The notes: a model not told the origin generated them from the sequence alone. Counted from the stretch's first letter, positions 16,120-24,804 are shown. The stretch is 64,000 nt of DNA from Elusimicrobiota bacterium (GCA_016212855.1 JACRDP010000007.1:1-64000), one strand, 5' to 3'. Made by a program: numbers and translations.

Positions 16120-18528
16120 TTAGCGTCGCTTTACGTTCAGCGCGCGGCGCACGCGGGTGAGGATCACGTCCTTGGCGGCGGGCTTGCGGATGTAGTCCGC
16201 GGCTCCGAGTTCCAGGGCCCGGGCTTCGGCATCGGTCTGGGCGCTGAAGAAGATCACGGGCGTGTCGATTCGCTTCTGCGCCTTGAGCTCCATGAGTCTG
16301 AGCCCGTCGAGGTTCGGCATGTTGAGGTCCGAGAGTATGAGATCGAACGGCGCGGCCGAGAGACGGGCGAGGGCCTCGACGCCGTCGCCGGCGACAGTAA
16401 CCGCGTAGCCCTGGCTTTCGAGCACGCGCCGGATCAGCAGGCGCGTGTCCTCGTCGTCTTCAGCGACGAGGATGCGGGGCGCGTTCGGGTCGGCGTCCAT
16501 GATGATCGCGGGCGTGGCGGCGGACTTCGCGGGCTTGGACGCGGCGGCGGGCGCGGGCTCGGCCGGCGGGGCCGCGGCGCTCGTCTTCTGCCGGTACTCG
16601 CGTTCTTCGAGAAGAACGCTTTCATACACGTCCTTCGGGTCGAAGAGCAACGCGCGGACTTTCTCGATCGCGTGGTCGGTGATCAGGATGTCGCCGCGCT
16701 TGCGGGCGAAGTCGCGGATCTCCGAGATCGGCTTGTCGCTGCGGATCATCTCCGAGATTTCGGGATAGAACTTAACGATCTCGTAAACGCCCTCGCGGCC
16801 AAGATAGCCCGTGCCCCCGCACTTCATGCAGCCGGCCGGCCGCGCGACCGTCGCGGGGACGTCATCGGTGAAGGGGGCGAACCACGCCTTCTCCTCGGCC
16901 GTGGCCGGACCGGAGACCTTGCAGTGCGGGCACAGCCGCTTTATTAATTTTTGGGCGATCACGCCCAAAATGCTGTCGGCCATGGCGCCGCGCGTGACGC
17001 CGATGCGCTCGAGGCGGAAGATCGCCGTGGTCGCGTTCGTCGTGTGCACCGAGGAGATCGTCAGGTGGCCGGTGCTCGAGAAGTCGATCGCCATCTTGGC
17101 CGAGAAGGAGTCGCGCATCTCGCCCAGGAAGAGGATGTCGGGGTCCTGGCGCAGGGAGGACTTGAGCAGAGCCTCGAAGGTCAGGCCGGCCTTCTCGTCG
17201 ACCTGCTGCTGATTGGCGCTCGCGATGCGGTATTCCACGGGATCTTCGACGGAAATCAGGCTGCGCGTCTTGCAGTCGATGTGCTGGAGCAGGCTGTAAA
17301 TCGTCGTGGTCTTGCCCGAGCCGGTCGGACCCGCGACGACGACGAGGCCGTGGTTGCGGTGCGCGAAGTCGATCATGTGCTGAACCTGCTGCTTCGACAT
17401 GCCGAGTTCCTCGAGCGCCTTCGCCTTGGCGTAGGGCTCGAGCAGGCGCAGGATCAGGCTCTCGCCCGCGGGCGTGCAGGTCGTGGCCAGGCGCGCGATG
17501 AAGGCGCGGCCGTCGATCTCGAGCTCCATCGAGCCGTCCTGCGGCTTGCGCCGCTCGGCGATGTCGAGCCGACCTTGCGCCTTGAAGCGGGTGATCAGTT
17601 GAAGCCCGGTCTGCGATTTGAGCGCGTACAGCTCGCGCATGTCGCCGTCGATGCGCAGGCGGACGACGGTCCGGTCGTCCTTGGGCTCGATGTGGATGTC
17701 GCTGGCGCGCTCGTACACGGCGGTCTCGAGAATGTTCGCCGCGATCTCCGCGACCGGCATGCTCTCGATGTCGGAGCCGAGCAGGGCCGCCACGCCCTCG
17801 CGATCGGGGCGTTTGAGCAGCAGCAGGATGTTCGCGGGCTCGGTGACCAGAATGCGCGGGAGCGCGCCGCCGCCGTAGCTCGCGAGCAAGGACAGCAGTT
17901 CGGCGTTGTACGGGTCTCCGACGACGAAGGCGGGCCCCTGGGCGTCCGCTACGGCGATGACGCGGTTCGAGCGGCAGAACGTCGCCGGCAGGACGCCGAG
18001 CCGGATCGACTCGGGATTGATGTGAGCGAGATAGGTCAGGCCCGCGGCGGCGGCGGCCTCCTTCGCGGTCGCGTACTGGACGCGCGGCTTCCTGCCCGGC
18101 GCCCAGGCGGCGGCGACGAGGCCTTCCTTTAGGCCGGCCCACTGGGACTTGGTCTTGGCATGTTTCCCGACGGTTTCCAGCAGAATCTTCTTATCCAGAG
18201 GCTTGGTCAGGTGGTCCACGCCGCCGGCCGCGAGGGCCCGGGCCTTGTCCTGCGGGGTCGAGAGCGCCGTCAGGAAGATGACCGGGACCATGGCCAGCTC
18301 CGGGTCGGCCTGAAGCGGCGCGCAGAATTCGTAGCCGGTCGTGCCCGGCATCATCACGTCGGTCAGGATCAAGTCTGGACGGCCCGTCTTAAGCCACGCG
18401 AGGGCCGCGTCGCCGTCCGGAAACGCATGGACGTCGTAGCCGCCGTTGATGAGGATGCGCTCGAGCAGCAGGCGCATGCTCTCGTCGTCCTCGACGGTGA
18501 CGACCACGGGCTTGCGGGGCTCGCTCAC
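16120..18528 (-). CDS. REC-GspE/PilB ATPase-REC fusion protein
   Basis: An 802-residue protein built as receiver, secretion-motor ATPase, receiver. REC1 (about 1-120) keeps the acidic pair (EDDES), phosphoacceptor Asp (LILTDVMMP), Thr and Lys (LTKPLD). The middle is a GspE/PilB-type ATPase: N2-domain-like DIHIEPKDDRTVVRLRIDG, Walker A GPTGSGKTTT near 397-405, Asp box (EDPVEYR), Walker B (DPDILFLGEMRD), His box (GHLTISSVHTTN), and a four-Cys zinc motif CPHC/CMKC near 533-568. REC2 (about 683-800) again has an intact pocket and Asp (LILSDLNMP). Such ATPases power type IV pilus extension or type II secretion. It overlaps the REC-Hpt gene by 4 bp. No pilus genes are near, so the target machine is unknown. 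Confidence 0.9.
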   Translation of the reverse strand: MSEPRKPVVVTVEDDESMRLLLERILINGGYDVHAFPDGDAALAWLKTGRPDLILTDVMMPGTTGYEFCAPLQADPELAMVPVIFLTALSTPQDKARALAAGGVDHLTKPLDKKILLETVGKHAKTKSQWAGLKEGLVAAAWAPGRKPRVQYATAKEAAAAAGLTYLAHINPESIRLGVLPATFCRSNRVIAVADAQGPAFVVGDPYNAELLSLLASYGGGALPRILVTEPANILLLLKRPDREGVAALLGSDIESMPVAEIAANILETAVYERASDIHIEPKDDRTVVRLRIDGDMRELYALKSQTGLQLITRFKAQGRLDIAERRKPQDGSMELEIDGRAFIARLATTCTPAGESLILRLLEPYAKAKALEELGMSKQQVQHMIDFAHRNHGLVVVAGPTGSGKTTTIYSLLQHIDCKTRSLISVEDPVEYRIASANQQQVDEKAGLTFEALLKSSLRQDPDILFLGEMRDSFSAKMAIDFSSTGHLTISSVHTTNATTAIFRLERIGVTRGAMADSILGVIAQKLIKRLCPHCKVSGPATAEEKAWFAPFTDDVPATVARPAGCMKCGGTGYLGREGVYEIVKFYPEISEMIRSDKPISEIRDFARKRGDILITDHAIEKVRALLFDPKDVYESVLLEEREYRQKTSAAAPPAEPAPAAASKPAKSAATPAIIMDADPNAPRILVAEDDEDTRLLIRRVLESQGYAVTVAGDGVEALARLSAAPFDLILSDLNMPNLDGLRLMELKAQKRIDTPVIFFSAQTDAEARALELGAADYIRKPAAKDVILTRVRRALNVKRR

Positions 18529-19211
18529 GAGTAGACCACCTTCACGCGCGCGAGATAGGCGCTTAGCGTCTCGAGGTGTTCGAGGGCTCGGGCGCCGTCG
18601 CTTTCCTTCGCCGCCGCTTCGATGAGCAGGCTTGTGTCGCTCAAGGGCCGGAAGCCGAAGCTGGCGCCGGCCCCGATGAGCTTGTGGCTCGAGGCGGCGA
18701 CGGACGCGTAGTCCCGGCGCGTGAGCGCCGCGCGCATCGACTCGGCCTCGGCGCGGCTGTTGTCGAGAAAGCGGGGGATCAGGTCGGCGAACTCCGGGTC
18801 GGCCCGGACGAGCTCGCCGTCGACGGGCGCGGGCGAGGCCTCGAGTTCCCGGGCCAGCGCCGCGAGCAGTTCCTCGCGCGCGAACGGCTTGCGTACCGTC
18901 GCGGTAAATCCCGCGTCGAGGCAGCGTTTCAGGTCGGCGGGCTCGGAGTTGGCGGTGAGCGCGAGGATGGGGGCGGGCTTACGGCCCCCGCGCTTCTCCC
19001 AGGCGCGCATGGCCTGGGCGGCCGTGAGGCCGTCCATGACCGGCATCTGGATATCCATGATGACCGCGTCATGTCCTCCGGAAATATAGAGGTCCAGCGC
19101 CGCCTGCCCATCCTCGGCGAGAGAGACTTGATAACCCGCTCGCGTCAGAGACAGCTCGAGCAGAGCCCTGAGAGAGGGGGTATCCTCGACGGCGAGCACC
19201 CGGGCGTTCAT
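18525..19211 (-). CDS. Receiver-Hpt phosphorelay protein
   Basis: A 228-residue protein. The REC domain (1-120) has DTPS at the pocket, phosphoacceptor Asp (AVIMDIQMPVMDGLTA), Thr (ALTANS) and Lys (VRKPF). The Hpt domain (about 135-228) has the active His in SHKLIGAGASFGF. No kinase or output domain is present, so it can only relay phosphate: accept on Asp, and pass to or take from other proteins through His. It overlaps both the REC-ATPase-REC gene downstream and glgC upstream by 4 bp, so co-translation with the fusion ATPase is likely and that protein's receivers are natural partners. The sensor kinase is not adjacent. Confidence 0.9.
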   Translation of the reverse strand: MNARVLAVEDTPSLRALLELSLTRAGYQVSLAEDGQAALDLYISGGHDAVIMDIQMPVMDGLTAAQAMRAWEKRGGRKPAPILALTANSEPADLKRCLDAGFTATVRKPFAREELLAALARELEASPAPVDGELVRADPEFADLIPRFLDNSRAEAESMRAALTRRDYASVAASSHKLIGAGASFGFRPLSDTSLLIEAAAKESDGARALEHLETLSAYLARVKVVYS

Positions 19212-20449
19212 CGCGGGATCGTCGTGCCGCGCGGCACGATGACGATGCCGCTCGGGTCCACGAAATACTTCTTCGCGTCCTCCTCGGCGTCGAAGCCGAG
19301 CTTGAGCTTCGAAGGGATCTCGTTAAAGCGGTCCACGATCACCCGCTTGAGGTGCGCCTCGGAGCGCACCTTGCAGAAGTCCATGATCATCGAGTCCTCG
19401 ATGACCGCTCCGTCGTGGATGTGCACGCCGCGGCCGATGATCGAATTGCGGATCGTCGCGTTGCGCACGAAGCAGCCGTCGCCGATGATGGCATTGGAGA
19501 GCTTGCCGTCCAGGATCTTGGCCGGCGGGCCGTCGTAGCGTCCGGAGTGGATGAACCAGCGCTTGTTGTTCAGATTGAGCTTGGGACGGGCGCCCAGAAT
19601 GTCCATGTTCGATTGGTAGTACGCGCCGATCGTCCCCACGTCGCGCCAGTACGCCTGCTCCTCGTACAGCTTCAGGCCGGGGAGGACGTTCGTGGAGAAA
19701 TCGTAGGCGTAGAGCTTGTGGGACTTAAGGATGGCGGGCAGGACGTTCTTGCCGAAATCGAGGTCGCTTTCTTCTTTGTGATGATTTTTGAGCAGATCCA
19801 CGAGCACGTCCTTCGTGAAAATATAATTGCCCATCGACGCCAGCGCGTGGGTCGTCGAGCCCGGCATGGGACTCGCCTGCGGGGGCTTTTCGATGAACTC
19901 CATCACGCGCCCGCTCTTGTCGGTCGAGACGATCCCGAAGGACGGCGCGCTCTTCAGCGGCACGGGAATCGTCGAGATCGTCACGTCGGCGCCCTTCTCG
20001 ACGTGCCACTGGATCATCTGCCCGACGTCCATGCGGTAGACGTGATCGGCTCCGAAGACGACGACAAGGTCTGGATCGAAGTCGTGGATGAGGTTTAAGT
20101 TCTGGCGCACCGCGTCGGCGGTGCCGCGGTACCACATCGTGCCCAGGCGCATCTGCGGAGGCACGACGGTGATGAAGTGCTCGCGCGTGAGGCCGGCCGT
20201 GCGCCAGTTCGCGCGCAGGTGCTCGATGAGGCTTTGCGACATGTACTGCACCAGCACGTAGATCGACAGCACGCCTGAGTTGACCAGGTTGGAGAGCACG
20301 AAGTCTACGATCCGGTATTTCCCGCCGAAGGGCACGGCGGGCTTGGAACGCTCGTGCGTCAGCGGGTGCAGGCGCTCGCCCTTGCCGCCGGCGAGCACGA
20401 TCGCCAGCACGCGCCGCGTGGGCGCGATGATCTTACTGGGGCTCGGCAT
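19208..20449 (-). CDS. glgC: Glucose-1-phosphate adenylyltransferase
   Basis: A 413-residue enzyme that makes ADP-glucose from glucose-1-phosphate and ATP, the committed step of bacterial glycogen synthesis. The nucleotidyltransferase domain has AIVLAGGKGERLHPLTHERS, PAVPFGGKYRIVDFVLSN, FGADHVYRMD (metal Asp) and FIEKPP; the C-terminal left-handed beta-helix (NAIIGDGCFVRNATIRNSII) is complete. The length is typical. It begins 17 bp inside the end of the adaptor-like gene and overlaps the REC-Hpt gene by 4 bp. The operon thus joins glycogen synthesis to a phosphorelay-linked motor ATPase. The GH57 enzyme to the left may use the same polymer. Confidence 0.95.
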   Translation of the reverse strand: MPSPSKIIAPTRRVLAIVLAGGKGERLHPLTHERSKPAVPFGGKYRIVDFVLSNLVNSGVLSIYVLVQYMSQSLIEHLRANWRTAGLTREHFITVVPPQMRLGTMWYRGTADAVRQNLNLIHDFDPDLVVVFGADHVYRMDVGQMIQWHVEKGADVTISTIPVPLKSAPSFGIVSTDKSGRVMEFIEKPPQASPMPGSTTHALASMGNYIFTKDVLVDLLKNHHKEESDLDFGKNVLPAILKSHKLYAYDFSTNVLPGLKLYEEQAYWRDVGTIGAYYQSNMDILGARPKLNLNNKRWFIHSGRYDGPPAKILDGKLSNAIIGDGCFVRNATIRNSIIGRGVHIHDGAVIEDSMIMDFCKVRSEAHLKRVIVDRFNEIPSKLKLGFDAEEDAKKYFVDPSGIVIVPRGTTIPR

Positions 20450-21449
20450 AAGGATCCTCGCCGTAATCGGTGGTGTCGAGCACTTCGGCGTGCTTTCCGG
20501 GCTTCTTCGCCGGCGCGGCCCCGCGGCGGTCCGCGCCGGGGTCTTCCGGGCTGAGCCCGCGCGCCTGCCGGCGCAGGGCCTCGAGATCGGCCTCCTGCTT
20601 GTGCCGCTGCGTGCCGTGCAGCTGAGCGTCGTCGAGAACGAGGATCTCGCGTTTCTCGTCGACGCCGGCGGTGATCTGGGTCAGCCCGAACGTCGTGATG
20701 CCCGTGGACACGCGCACCGGCAGATATACGGCGTCGCCGTCGTGCACCAACGCGTCGGTCGGCACGTAAAGAACATCCTTTTTCGACAGCGGGATGATCT
20801 GGCCTTCCCATTCGGTGCCGGGGTTGAAGTAGCGGTCGGGGGACATGATCAAGGTGAAGGTCGCCCCGGGCGTGACCTTCTCGCCCTGGATGTCCAGAAT
20901 GAAGCGCGTCACGCGGCCCTTGAGGATGCGTTTGGGATCGTTGAGCGGCCAGAAGATCAGCTCCTGGCCGTCCTTGATCCAGGTCGCGTCCTCGGGCCGC
21001 ACGCGCCCGACCAGCTTGAGCGTTCCGGCGGCCTCGAACATGACGGTCTCGGGCTTCACCCAGGTCTTGGCCTTCAGGAAGCTCTTGAGCACGAAGCAGA
21101 TGGTGGGGCAGCGCGCCGCCGTGGGCCGATAAACCCGCTGCCAGCGGTCCTCCATGATATCCACGTTCTGCGTGCCCTTGCTGTCGAGCATCGCCGCGAG
21201 CTCCTTATGGGCGAGAAAGGCGAGCGGCTGGTCGGCGCCTCGCCACACGTAGGTCGAGGTCAGCACGCTCTCGACGCGGCCCTCGATCGTGGACTTGATG
21301 CGGAATATGTCGTCGGGCACGACGGTGCCCGTCACCTTGACCTTGATCTCGAGGTCGCCGCGCTTGACCTTGGACGGCGTCGCGGCGTTCGCGGAAGAAA
21401 CGAGCAGTACGGCGGCAAGAATGGTCTTCACGCGGGTTAAGGTTAGCAC
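20433..21449 (-). CDS. Periplasmic adaptor (HlyD/RND)-like exported protein
   Basis: A 338-residue protein with an N-terminal signal sequence (ILAAVLLVSSANA). It begins like a membrane-fusion adaptor (RGDLEIKVKVTGTVVPDDIFRIKSTIEGRVESVL), with later beta-barrel-like segments (KLVGRVRPEDATWIKDGQEL, VLYVPTDALVHDGDAVYLPV) matching the macrolide-efflux/HlyD-D4 type. The long alpha-hairpin seems missing, and the Cys-containing insert near residue 113 is unusual. The C-terminus is charged and probably disordered. The start is GTG; a second GTG at 21431 would give a tidier signal peptide. It is the first gene of the operon leading to glgC. No transporter partner is adjacent, so the efflux role is unproven. 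Confidence 0.65.
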   Translation of the reverse strand: MLTLTRVKTILAAVLLVSSANAATPSKVKRGDLEIKVKVTGTVVPDDIFRIKSTIEGRVESVLTSTYVWRGADQPLAFLAHKELAAMLDSKGTQNVDIMEDRWQRVYRPTAARCPTICFVLKSFLKAKTWVKPETVMFEAAGTLKLVGRVRPEDATWIKDGQELIFWPLNDPKRILKGRVTRFILDIQGEKVTPGATFTLIMSPDRYFNPGTEWEGQIIPLSKKDVLYVPTDALVHDGDAVYLPVRVSTGITTFGLTQITAGVDEKREILVLDDAQLHGTQRHKQEADLEALRRQARGLSPEDPGADRRGAAPAKKPGKHAEVLDTTDYGEDPYAEPQ

Positions 21450-21465
21450 TTTGGCCTAACGCTGA

Positions 21466-21494
21466 ATTGTAAAGGGAAAACCCTAATCGCGCAA
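21466..21494 (-). promoter_or_regulatory. Promoter of the adaptor-glgC-REC/Hpt-ATPase operon
   Basis: Minus strand TTGCGC (21489-21494), a 17-bp spacer and TACAAT (21466-21471). Transcription should start near 21459, leaving a leader of about 10-28 nt. The spacer contains AGGG-TTTT-CCCT, which may act as a small hairpin for transcripts arriving from the protease gene upstream. Confidence 0.6.
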
Positions 21495-21521
21495 TGGCGC
21501 GGCGTGCGGCTTTGGGAGGGC

Positions 21522-22847
21522 TTAAAGCAGCTCGTTGATCGAGTCGGGAAGCGAGATCGGGCGCGGAGAGTCGGTCGGCGCGCCGCGTCCATCCACGTCC
21601 CAGCCCAGGCGCTTGGCCAGCGCGACGTCGAACCAGCGGTGCTTGCGGCCGTCTTTCGCGTCGTACCAGCGCAATTCGATCAGCGCGGCGCGCAGGCTCG
21701 CCTCGGATCCGGAACTCACGACCTTGACGAAGTCGCTTGTCGGCGCGTCTTCGGGGCCGTTGACGTAGAGGGCCGCGCTGCCTCGGACGAAGCAGCCCGG
21801 CAAGTCGATTTCTTCGGAGTTCCCACGGCCGCGCCGCGAGGCCCCGATCCACCATGACACGGCGTTGACGTTCAACAGTCCCGGGAAGGATCCGTCCAGG
21901 GCGGAGTTAAGATGCGCGTCGAGGACCGACCGGGGTGCGGGGCCGGTGTGCTCGATCCAGGGCTGGGACAACGTTTCGGGCGCGGGGCAGGACGCTTGTC
22001 CGGACTGTTCGACGGGGCCGCGGCTTTTCCGGGGCGTCTGTGACCGGGCCTTATCGCTGAAGGAACCGCGTTTCTTGTATTCCGCGAGGAAGCCCTTCAC
22101 CGCGTCCACGCCGACGGAAAAGCTCAGTCCGTCGGAGCCGCCGCTGGGCGAAAAAGTGAGCGTGTTGACGCCCACGACGGTTCCGTCCATCGTCACCAGC
22201 GGCCCGCCCGAATTCCCGGGATTGATGGACGCGTCGCTCTGCACGAATTTGACCGGGAAGCCTTTGATGCCGCCCTCGCGGTGGTCGAGCCCGCTGACGA
22301 CTCCTTGCGTCAACGTGAAGGGCAGGCCCATGGGATAGCCCATCATGGCGACCATGTCGCCCTCGCGCAATTTGGCCGCGTCGCCGAGGGCAAGCGCCGG
22401 CCAGCCCTTCGCCCGCGCGGGCAGCCGGATGACGGCGAGGTCTCGCCCCGAGAAGGGATCCTTCTCCGTTCCCATGGAGCCGAGCGCGACGACGACCCCG
22501 GCGTATTCATTCCCATCCGCAAAGAGCACCTTGACCTTGCCGTTGAGGCCTTGGTCCAGCACCACGTGGGAATTGGTGATCATCAAGCCCGAGGCGTCGA
22601 CGATGAAGCCGGTCCCCGTGCCGTCGCCGGCGCGGATCATGCCCACCGAGGGCTTGGACTCCGCCGTGAGATGGGCGAGCGCGTCGTTGATCTGCTGGAG
22701 GATGCCGTTCTTGTGAGATAGAAGCCAGGGGCGGCCGGCCTGCGCCCTCAGCACGAGATCGTGAGCGACCCCCATCTCCGCGGCGAATTCCTGGGAGTGA
22801 AGCGGCAAAGACAGCGTGAGAACCGCGGCGGCGAGCGAAGCGATCAT
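21522..22847 (-). CDS. Exported HtrA/DegP-like serine protease
   Basis: A 441-residue exported trypsin-fold protease. After a signal peptide (MIASLAAAVLTLSLPLHSQ) comes the segment EFAAEM, then a helix-rich stretch and the protease domain with His94 (TNSHVV), Asp136 (SGRDLAVIRL) and Ser213 (NPGNSGGPL), the order and spacing of the DegP/HtrA family. No PDZ domain follows. Instead there is a roughly 180-residue C-terminal region with several cysteines (SCPAPETL, LPGCFVRG) that I do not recognise. The start is supported by a strong Shine-Dalgarno (AGGAGA) 6 nt upstream. The gene lies 25 bp after the preceding gene's stop, so the two are probably co-transcribed. Confidence 0.88.
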   Translation of the reverse strand: MIASLAAAVLTLSLPLHSQEFAAEMGVAHDLVLRAQAGRPWLLSHKNGILQQINDALAHLTAESKPSVGMIRAGDGTGTGFIVDASGLMITNSHVVLDQGLNGKVKVLFADGNEYAGVVVALGSMGTEKDPFSGRDLAVIRLPARAKGWPALALGDAAKLREGDMVAMMGYPMGLPFTLTQGVVSGLDHREGGIKGFPVKFVQSDASINPGNSGGPLVTMDGTVVGVNTLTFSPSGGSDGLSFSVGVDAVKGFLAEYKKRGSFSDKARSQTPRKSRGPVEQSGQASCPAPETLSQPWIEHTGPAPRSVLDAHLNSALDGSFPGLLNVNAVSWWIGASRRGRGNSEEIDLPGCFVRGSAALYVNGPEDAPTSDFVKVVSSGSEASLRAALIELRWYDAKDGRKHRWFDVALAKRLGWDVDGRGAPTDSPRPISLPDSINELL

Positions 22848-22872
22848 AATATCTCCTGTGTCGAGCGTCGAA

Positions 22873-23400
22873 TCAGAAATGTCCGGTGAAAGCGGAGGCG
22901 AGCAGGCCCAGCCCCACGCCCGCGATGGCGCCGGCAACCCACATGATGCCTCCGGCGACGACGTTCACGACCGGGGGCGCGGTTTTATACGTGGCGTACG
23001 CGGCCGCGGTGCATTTCAGGTAGCCGGCCTTCATGTTGCTGCCCCAGGACGCGACGGCGGCGTCCACGACGCGATCGTCGTAGTAATCGCGCCAGGTGCG
23101 GTTGCTCTCGGCGTCCTGGAACATCTTCGTCAAGGTCGGCGACTCGTCGATCGTGCGTTGAAGCAGCTTGGCCTCGCCCTCCCGCGTTTTTTTGAGGAGC
23201 TCGCCGGGCAGCCCGGAGTTCTCGTCGATCGCGTCCTGGATCAGGCGATCCGTTTCTCCGCCGGAGGCGCTCACGGCCGAGGCCGGTGTCGCGCAGGAGC
23301 TCCCGTCAAACCCGCAGCCTTGCCGGAGCGACTCCGAGGCGGGCAGTTCAGCCGCGGCGGGACCGGCGGCGATCATCACGGCCAGAATTATTTTTCTCAT
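22873..23400 (-). CDS. Small exported protein of unknown function
   Basis: A 175-residue protein with a signal peptide (MRKIILAVMIAAGPAAAELP), a Cys pair (GCGFDGSSC), a charged helical middle (GELLKKTREGEAKLLQRTID) and a C-terminal Gly/Ala-rich membrane-like helix (VAGGIMWVAGAIAGVGLGLL). It may therefore be exported and anchored by its C-terminus. The start is set by a -10 box exactly 6 nt upstream and by the signal peptide; the longer frame lacks both. No family is recognised. The first 17 bases around the start match those of the next upstream gene. Confidence 0.65.
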   Translation of the reverse strand: MRKIILAVMIAAGPAAAELPASESLRQGCGFDGSSCATPASAVSASGGETDRLIQDAIDENSGLPGELLKKTREGEAKLLQRTIDESPTLTKMFQDAESNRTWRDYYDDRVVDAAVASWGSNMKAGYLKCTAAAYATYKTAPPVVNVVAGGIMWVAGAIAGVGLGLLASAFTGHF

Positions 23401-23406
23401 AATAAC

Positions 23407-23412
23407 GGTGTA
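23407..23412 (-). promoter_or_regulatory. -10 box, 6 nt before the start at 23400
   Basis: TACACC on the minus strand, with GTTATT between it and the ATG. There is no Shine-Dalgarno and no clear -35. It fits the leaderless pattern of the window. Confidence 0.45.
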
Positions 23413-23417
23413 GGAGC

Positions 23418-23927
23418 CTAGAAGGCGGTCGCTAGCGCCTCCAGCAACTTCGTCGTTTTGGCCTTCGACGCCGGGCATCGGGCGCTCATGCCGAGGGACT
23501 GGTTCAGGCGGGTCTGAAAGACTTTATGCATCTGCCGCGCTTCGCGGAAGGCGCCGAGGAGGGGATCGCGCGTCGTTTGACTGTCATGCACGATCACGTC
23601 CATGACGAAGTACACGTTCTTGGCGGTGTCGCGGACCAGTACGTAGGTGTGCTGGGTCACGCTGTAGCCTCTGGCGGCGCTCTCCTCGTGGATGATCTCG
23701 ACCGCCTCGGTCGGCTTGTCTTGGCGGACGGCGACGATGCACTGATTGTCGCGCAATTCGAAGTCGCCGATAGAATCGAGCCGCACCAGCCGGCCATGGA
23801 GTTCCGGGCCGGCCTCCAACTCGATCTTAAAATCTCTTTCGACGTTGGGCCTGTCAAGCGGCGCCACGGCGCGGACCGTAGCGCTGCAGAAGAGTGCGGT
23901 CGTCACGGCTAAGATTATTTTTCTCAT
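23418..23927 (-). CDS. Small exported protein of unknown function
   Basis: A 169-residue protein with a signal peptide (MRKIILAVTTALFCSATVRA) and a mature part with alternating strands (DFKIELEAGPELHGRLVRLD, YSVTQHTYVLVRDTAKNVYF) and a C-terminal helical tail containing one Cys. It is not recognised. A -10 box TACACT lies 6 nt before the ATG. The sequence ATTATGAGAAAAATAAT around the start is identical to that of the gene at 23400, although the mature proteins differ. Confidence 0.65.
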   Translation of the reverse strand: MRKIILAVTTALFCSATVRAVAPLDRPNVERDFKIELEAGPELHGRLVRLDSIGDFELRDNQCIVAVRQDKPTEAVEIIHEESAARGYSVTQHTYVLVRDTAKNVYFVMDVIVHDSQTTRDPLLGAFREARQMHKVFQTRLNQSLGMSARCPASKAKTTKLLEALATAF

Positions 23928-23933
23928 AATTTG

Positions 23934-23939
23934 AGTGTA
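23934..23939 (-). promoter_or_regulatory. -10 box, 6 nt before the start at 23927
   Basis: TACACT on the minus strand, then CAAATT, then ATG. No Shine-Dalgarno and no clear -35. The 110-bp gap beyond it to the reductase stop (23940-24051) shows no gene or convincing terminator. Confidence 0.5.
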
Positions 23940-24051
23940 ACGGCTGCGCGCCGGGGCCCCCAGTGACTTAAGGGCAGAGTCGCCGCGGCAAACGGTCTAC
24001 AACCGGACCTTCGTGAAAAGTCCCGTTTTAGTAACCGGTTCGCGCACTACT

Positions 24052-24804
24052 CTAACCGAGCACGCCGCCGTTGACGTTGAGCACTTGCCCGGTGATGTAC
24101 GACGCTTCGTCCGACGCCAGAAATAGAACGGCCCGGGCGACGTCGACGGGCTCGCCCATGCGCGCCAGAGGAATCCGGGCCACGAAATGCGTCTTGACCT
24201 CTTCCGGAAGCCGGTCCGTCATCGGCGTTTTGATGAATCCCGGGGAGATGGCGTTCGCGGTGATGCTGCGCGAAGCGAGCTCGCGCGCGACTGATTTCGT
24301 CAGCGCGATCAGACCGCCCTTCGACGCGGCGTAGTTGACCTGCCCGCCGTTTCCTTCCTGTCCGACGATGGACGCGATGTTGACGATGCGGCCGTAGCGC
24401 GCCTTCATCATCGGGCGCACGCAGGCCTGGACGAAATTGAACGCCCCCTTCAAGTTCACGTCCAGCACGAGATCCCACTGCTCCTCGGACATGCGCATGA
24501 TGAGATTGTCCTTGGCGATGCCGGCGTTGTTGACCAGGATGTCGATCTTGCCGAATTTGGCCATCACGGCGTCGACCACGGCCGCGCATTCCTCCTGTTT
24601 GGTGACGTCGCAGGCCGAGCCCATGGCCGTCCCGCCCCAGCCGGCCGTCAAAGCCGCGGCGGCTTGCGCCGTCTTTTCGGCGTTGACGTCGACGATGACG
24701 ACGCTGGCGCCTTCGGCGGCGAACAGTTCGGCGGTCCCGTAGCCGATTCCCTGGGCCGCGCCGGTGACGAGCGCGACCTTGCCCTTCAGTCTTTGGCCAG
24801 TCAT
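24052..24804 (-). CDS. SDR-family 3-oxoacyl-ACP reductase (FabG-like)
   Basis: A 250-residue short-chain dehydrogenase: cofactor motif TGAAQGIGYG near residue 15, CDVT, NNAG, the catalytic Ser in NIASIVGQEGN and Y-x-x-x-K in NYAASKGG, ending SYITGQVLNVNGG. Asp at the end of strand 2 (VIVDVN) would favour NADH, whereas classical NADPH-dependent FabG usually has Arg/Lys there. FabG enzymes reduce 3-oxoacyl-ACP in fatty-acid synthesis; NADH-linked relatives also act in beta-oxidation-like or PHB pathways. It overlaps an acyl-CoA dehydrogenase gene by 4 bp, so a role in acyl-CoA or fatty-acid oxidation is as likely as synthesis. It is not in the usual fab cluster. Confidence 0.88.
   Translation of the reverse strand: MTGQRLKGKVALVTGAAQGIGYGTAELFAAEGASVVIVDVNAEKTAQAAAALTAGWGGTAMGSACDVTKQEECAAVVDAVMAKFGKIDILVNNAGIAKDNLIMRMSEEQWDLVLDVNLKGAFNFVQACVRPMMKARYGRIVNIASIVGQEGNGGQVNYAASKGGLIALTKSVARELASRSITANAISPGFIKTPMTDRLPEEVKTHFVARIPLARMGEPVDVARAVLFLASDEASYITGQVLNVNGGVLG

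Noticed and set aside
20433-21449. Complete RND or ABC efflux system suggested by the adaptor-like protein
   Set aside because: No inner-membrane transporter or outer-membrane channel gene is adjacent; the next gene is glgC.
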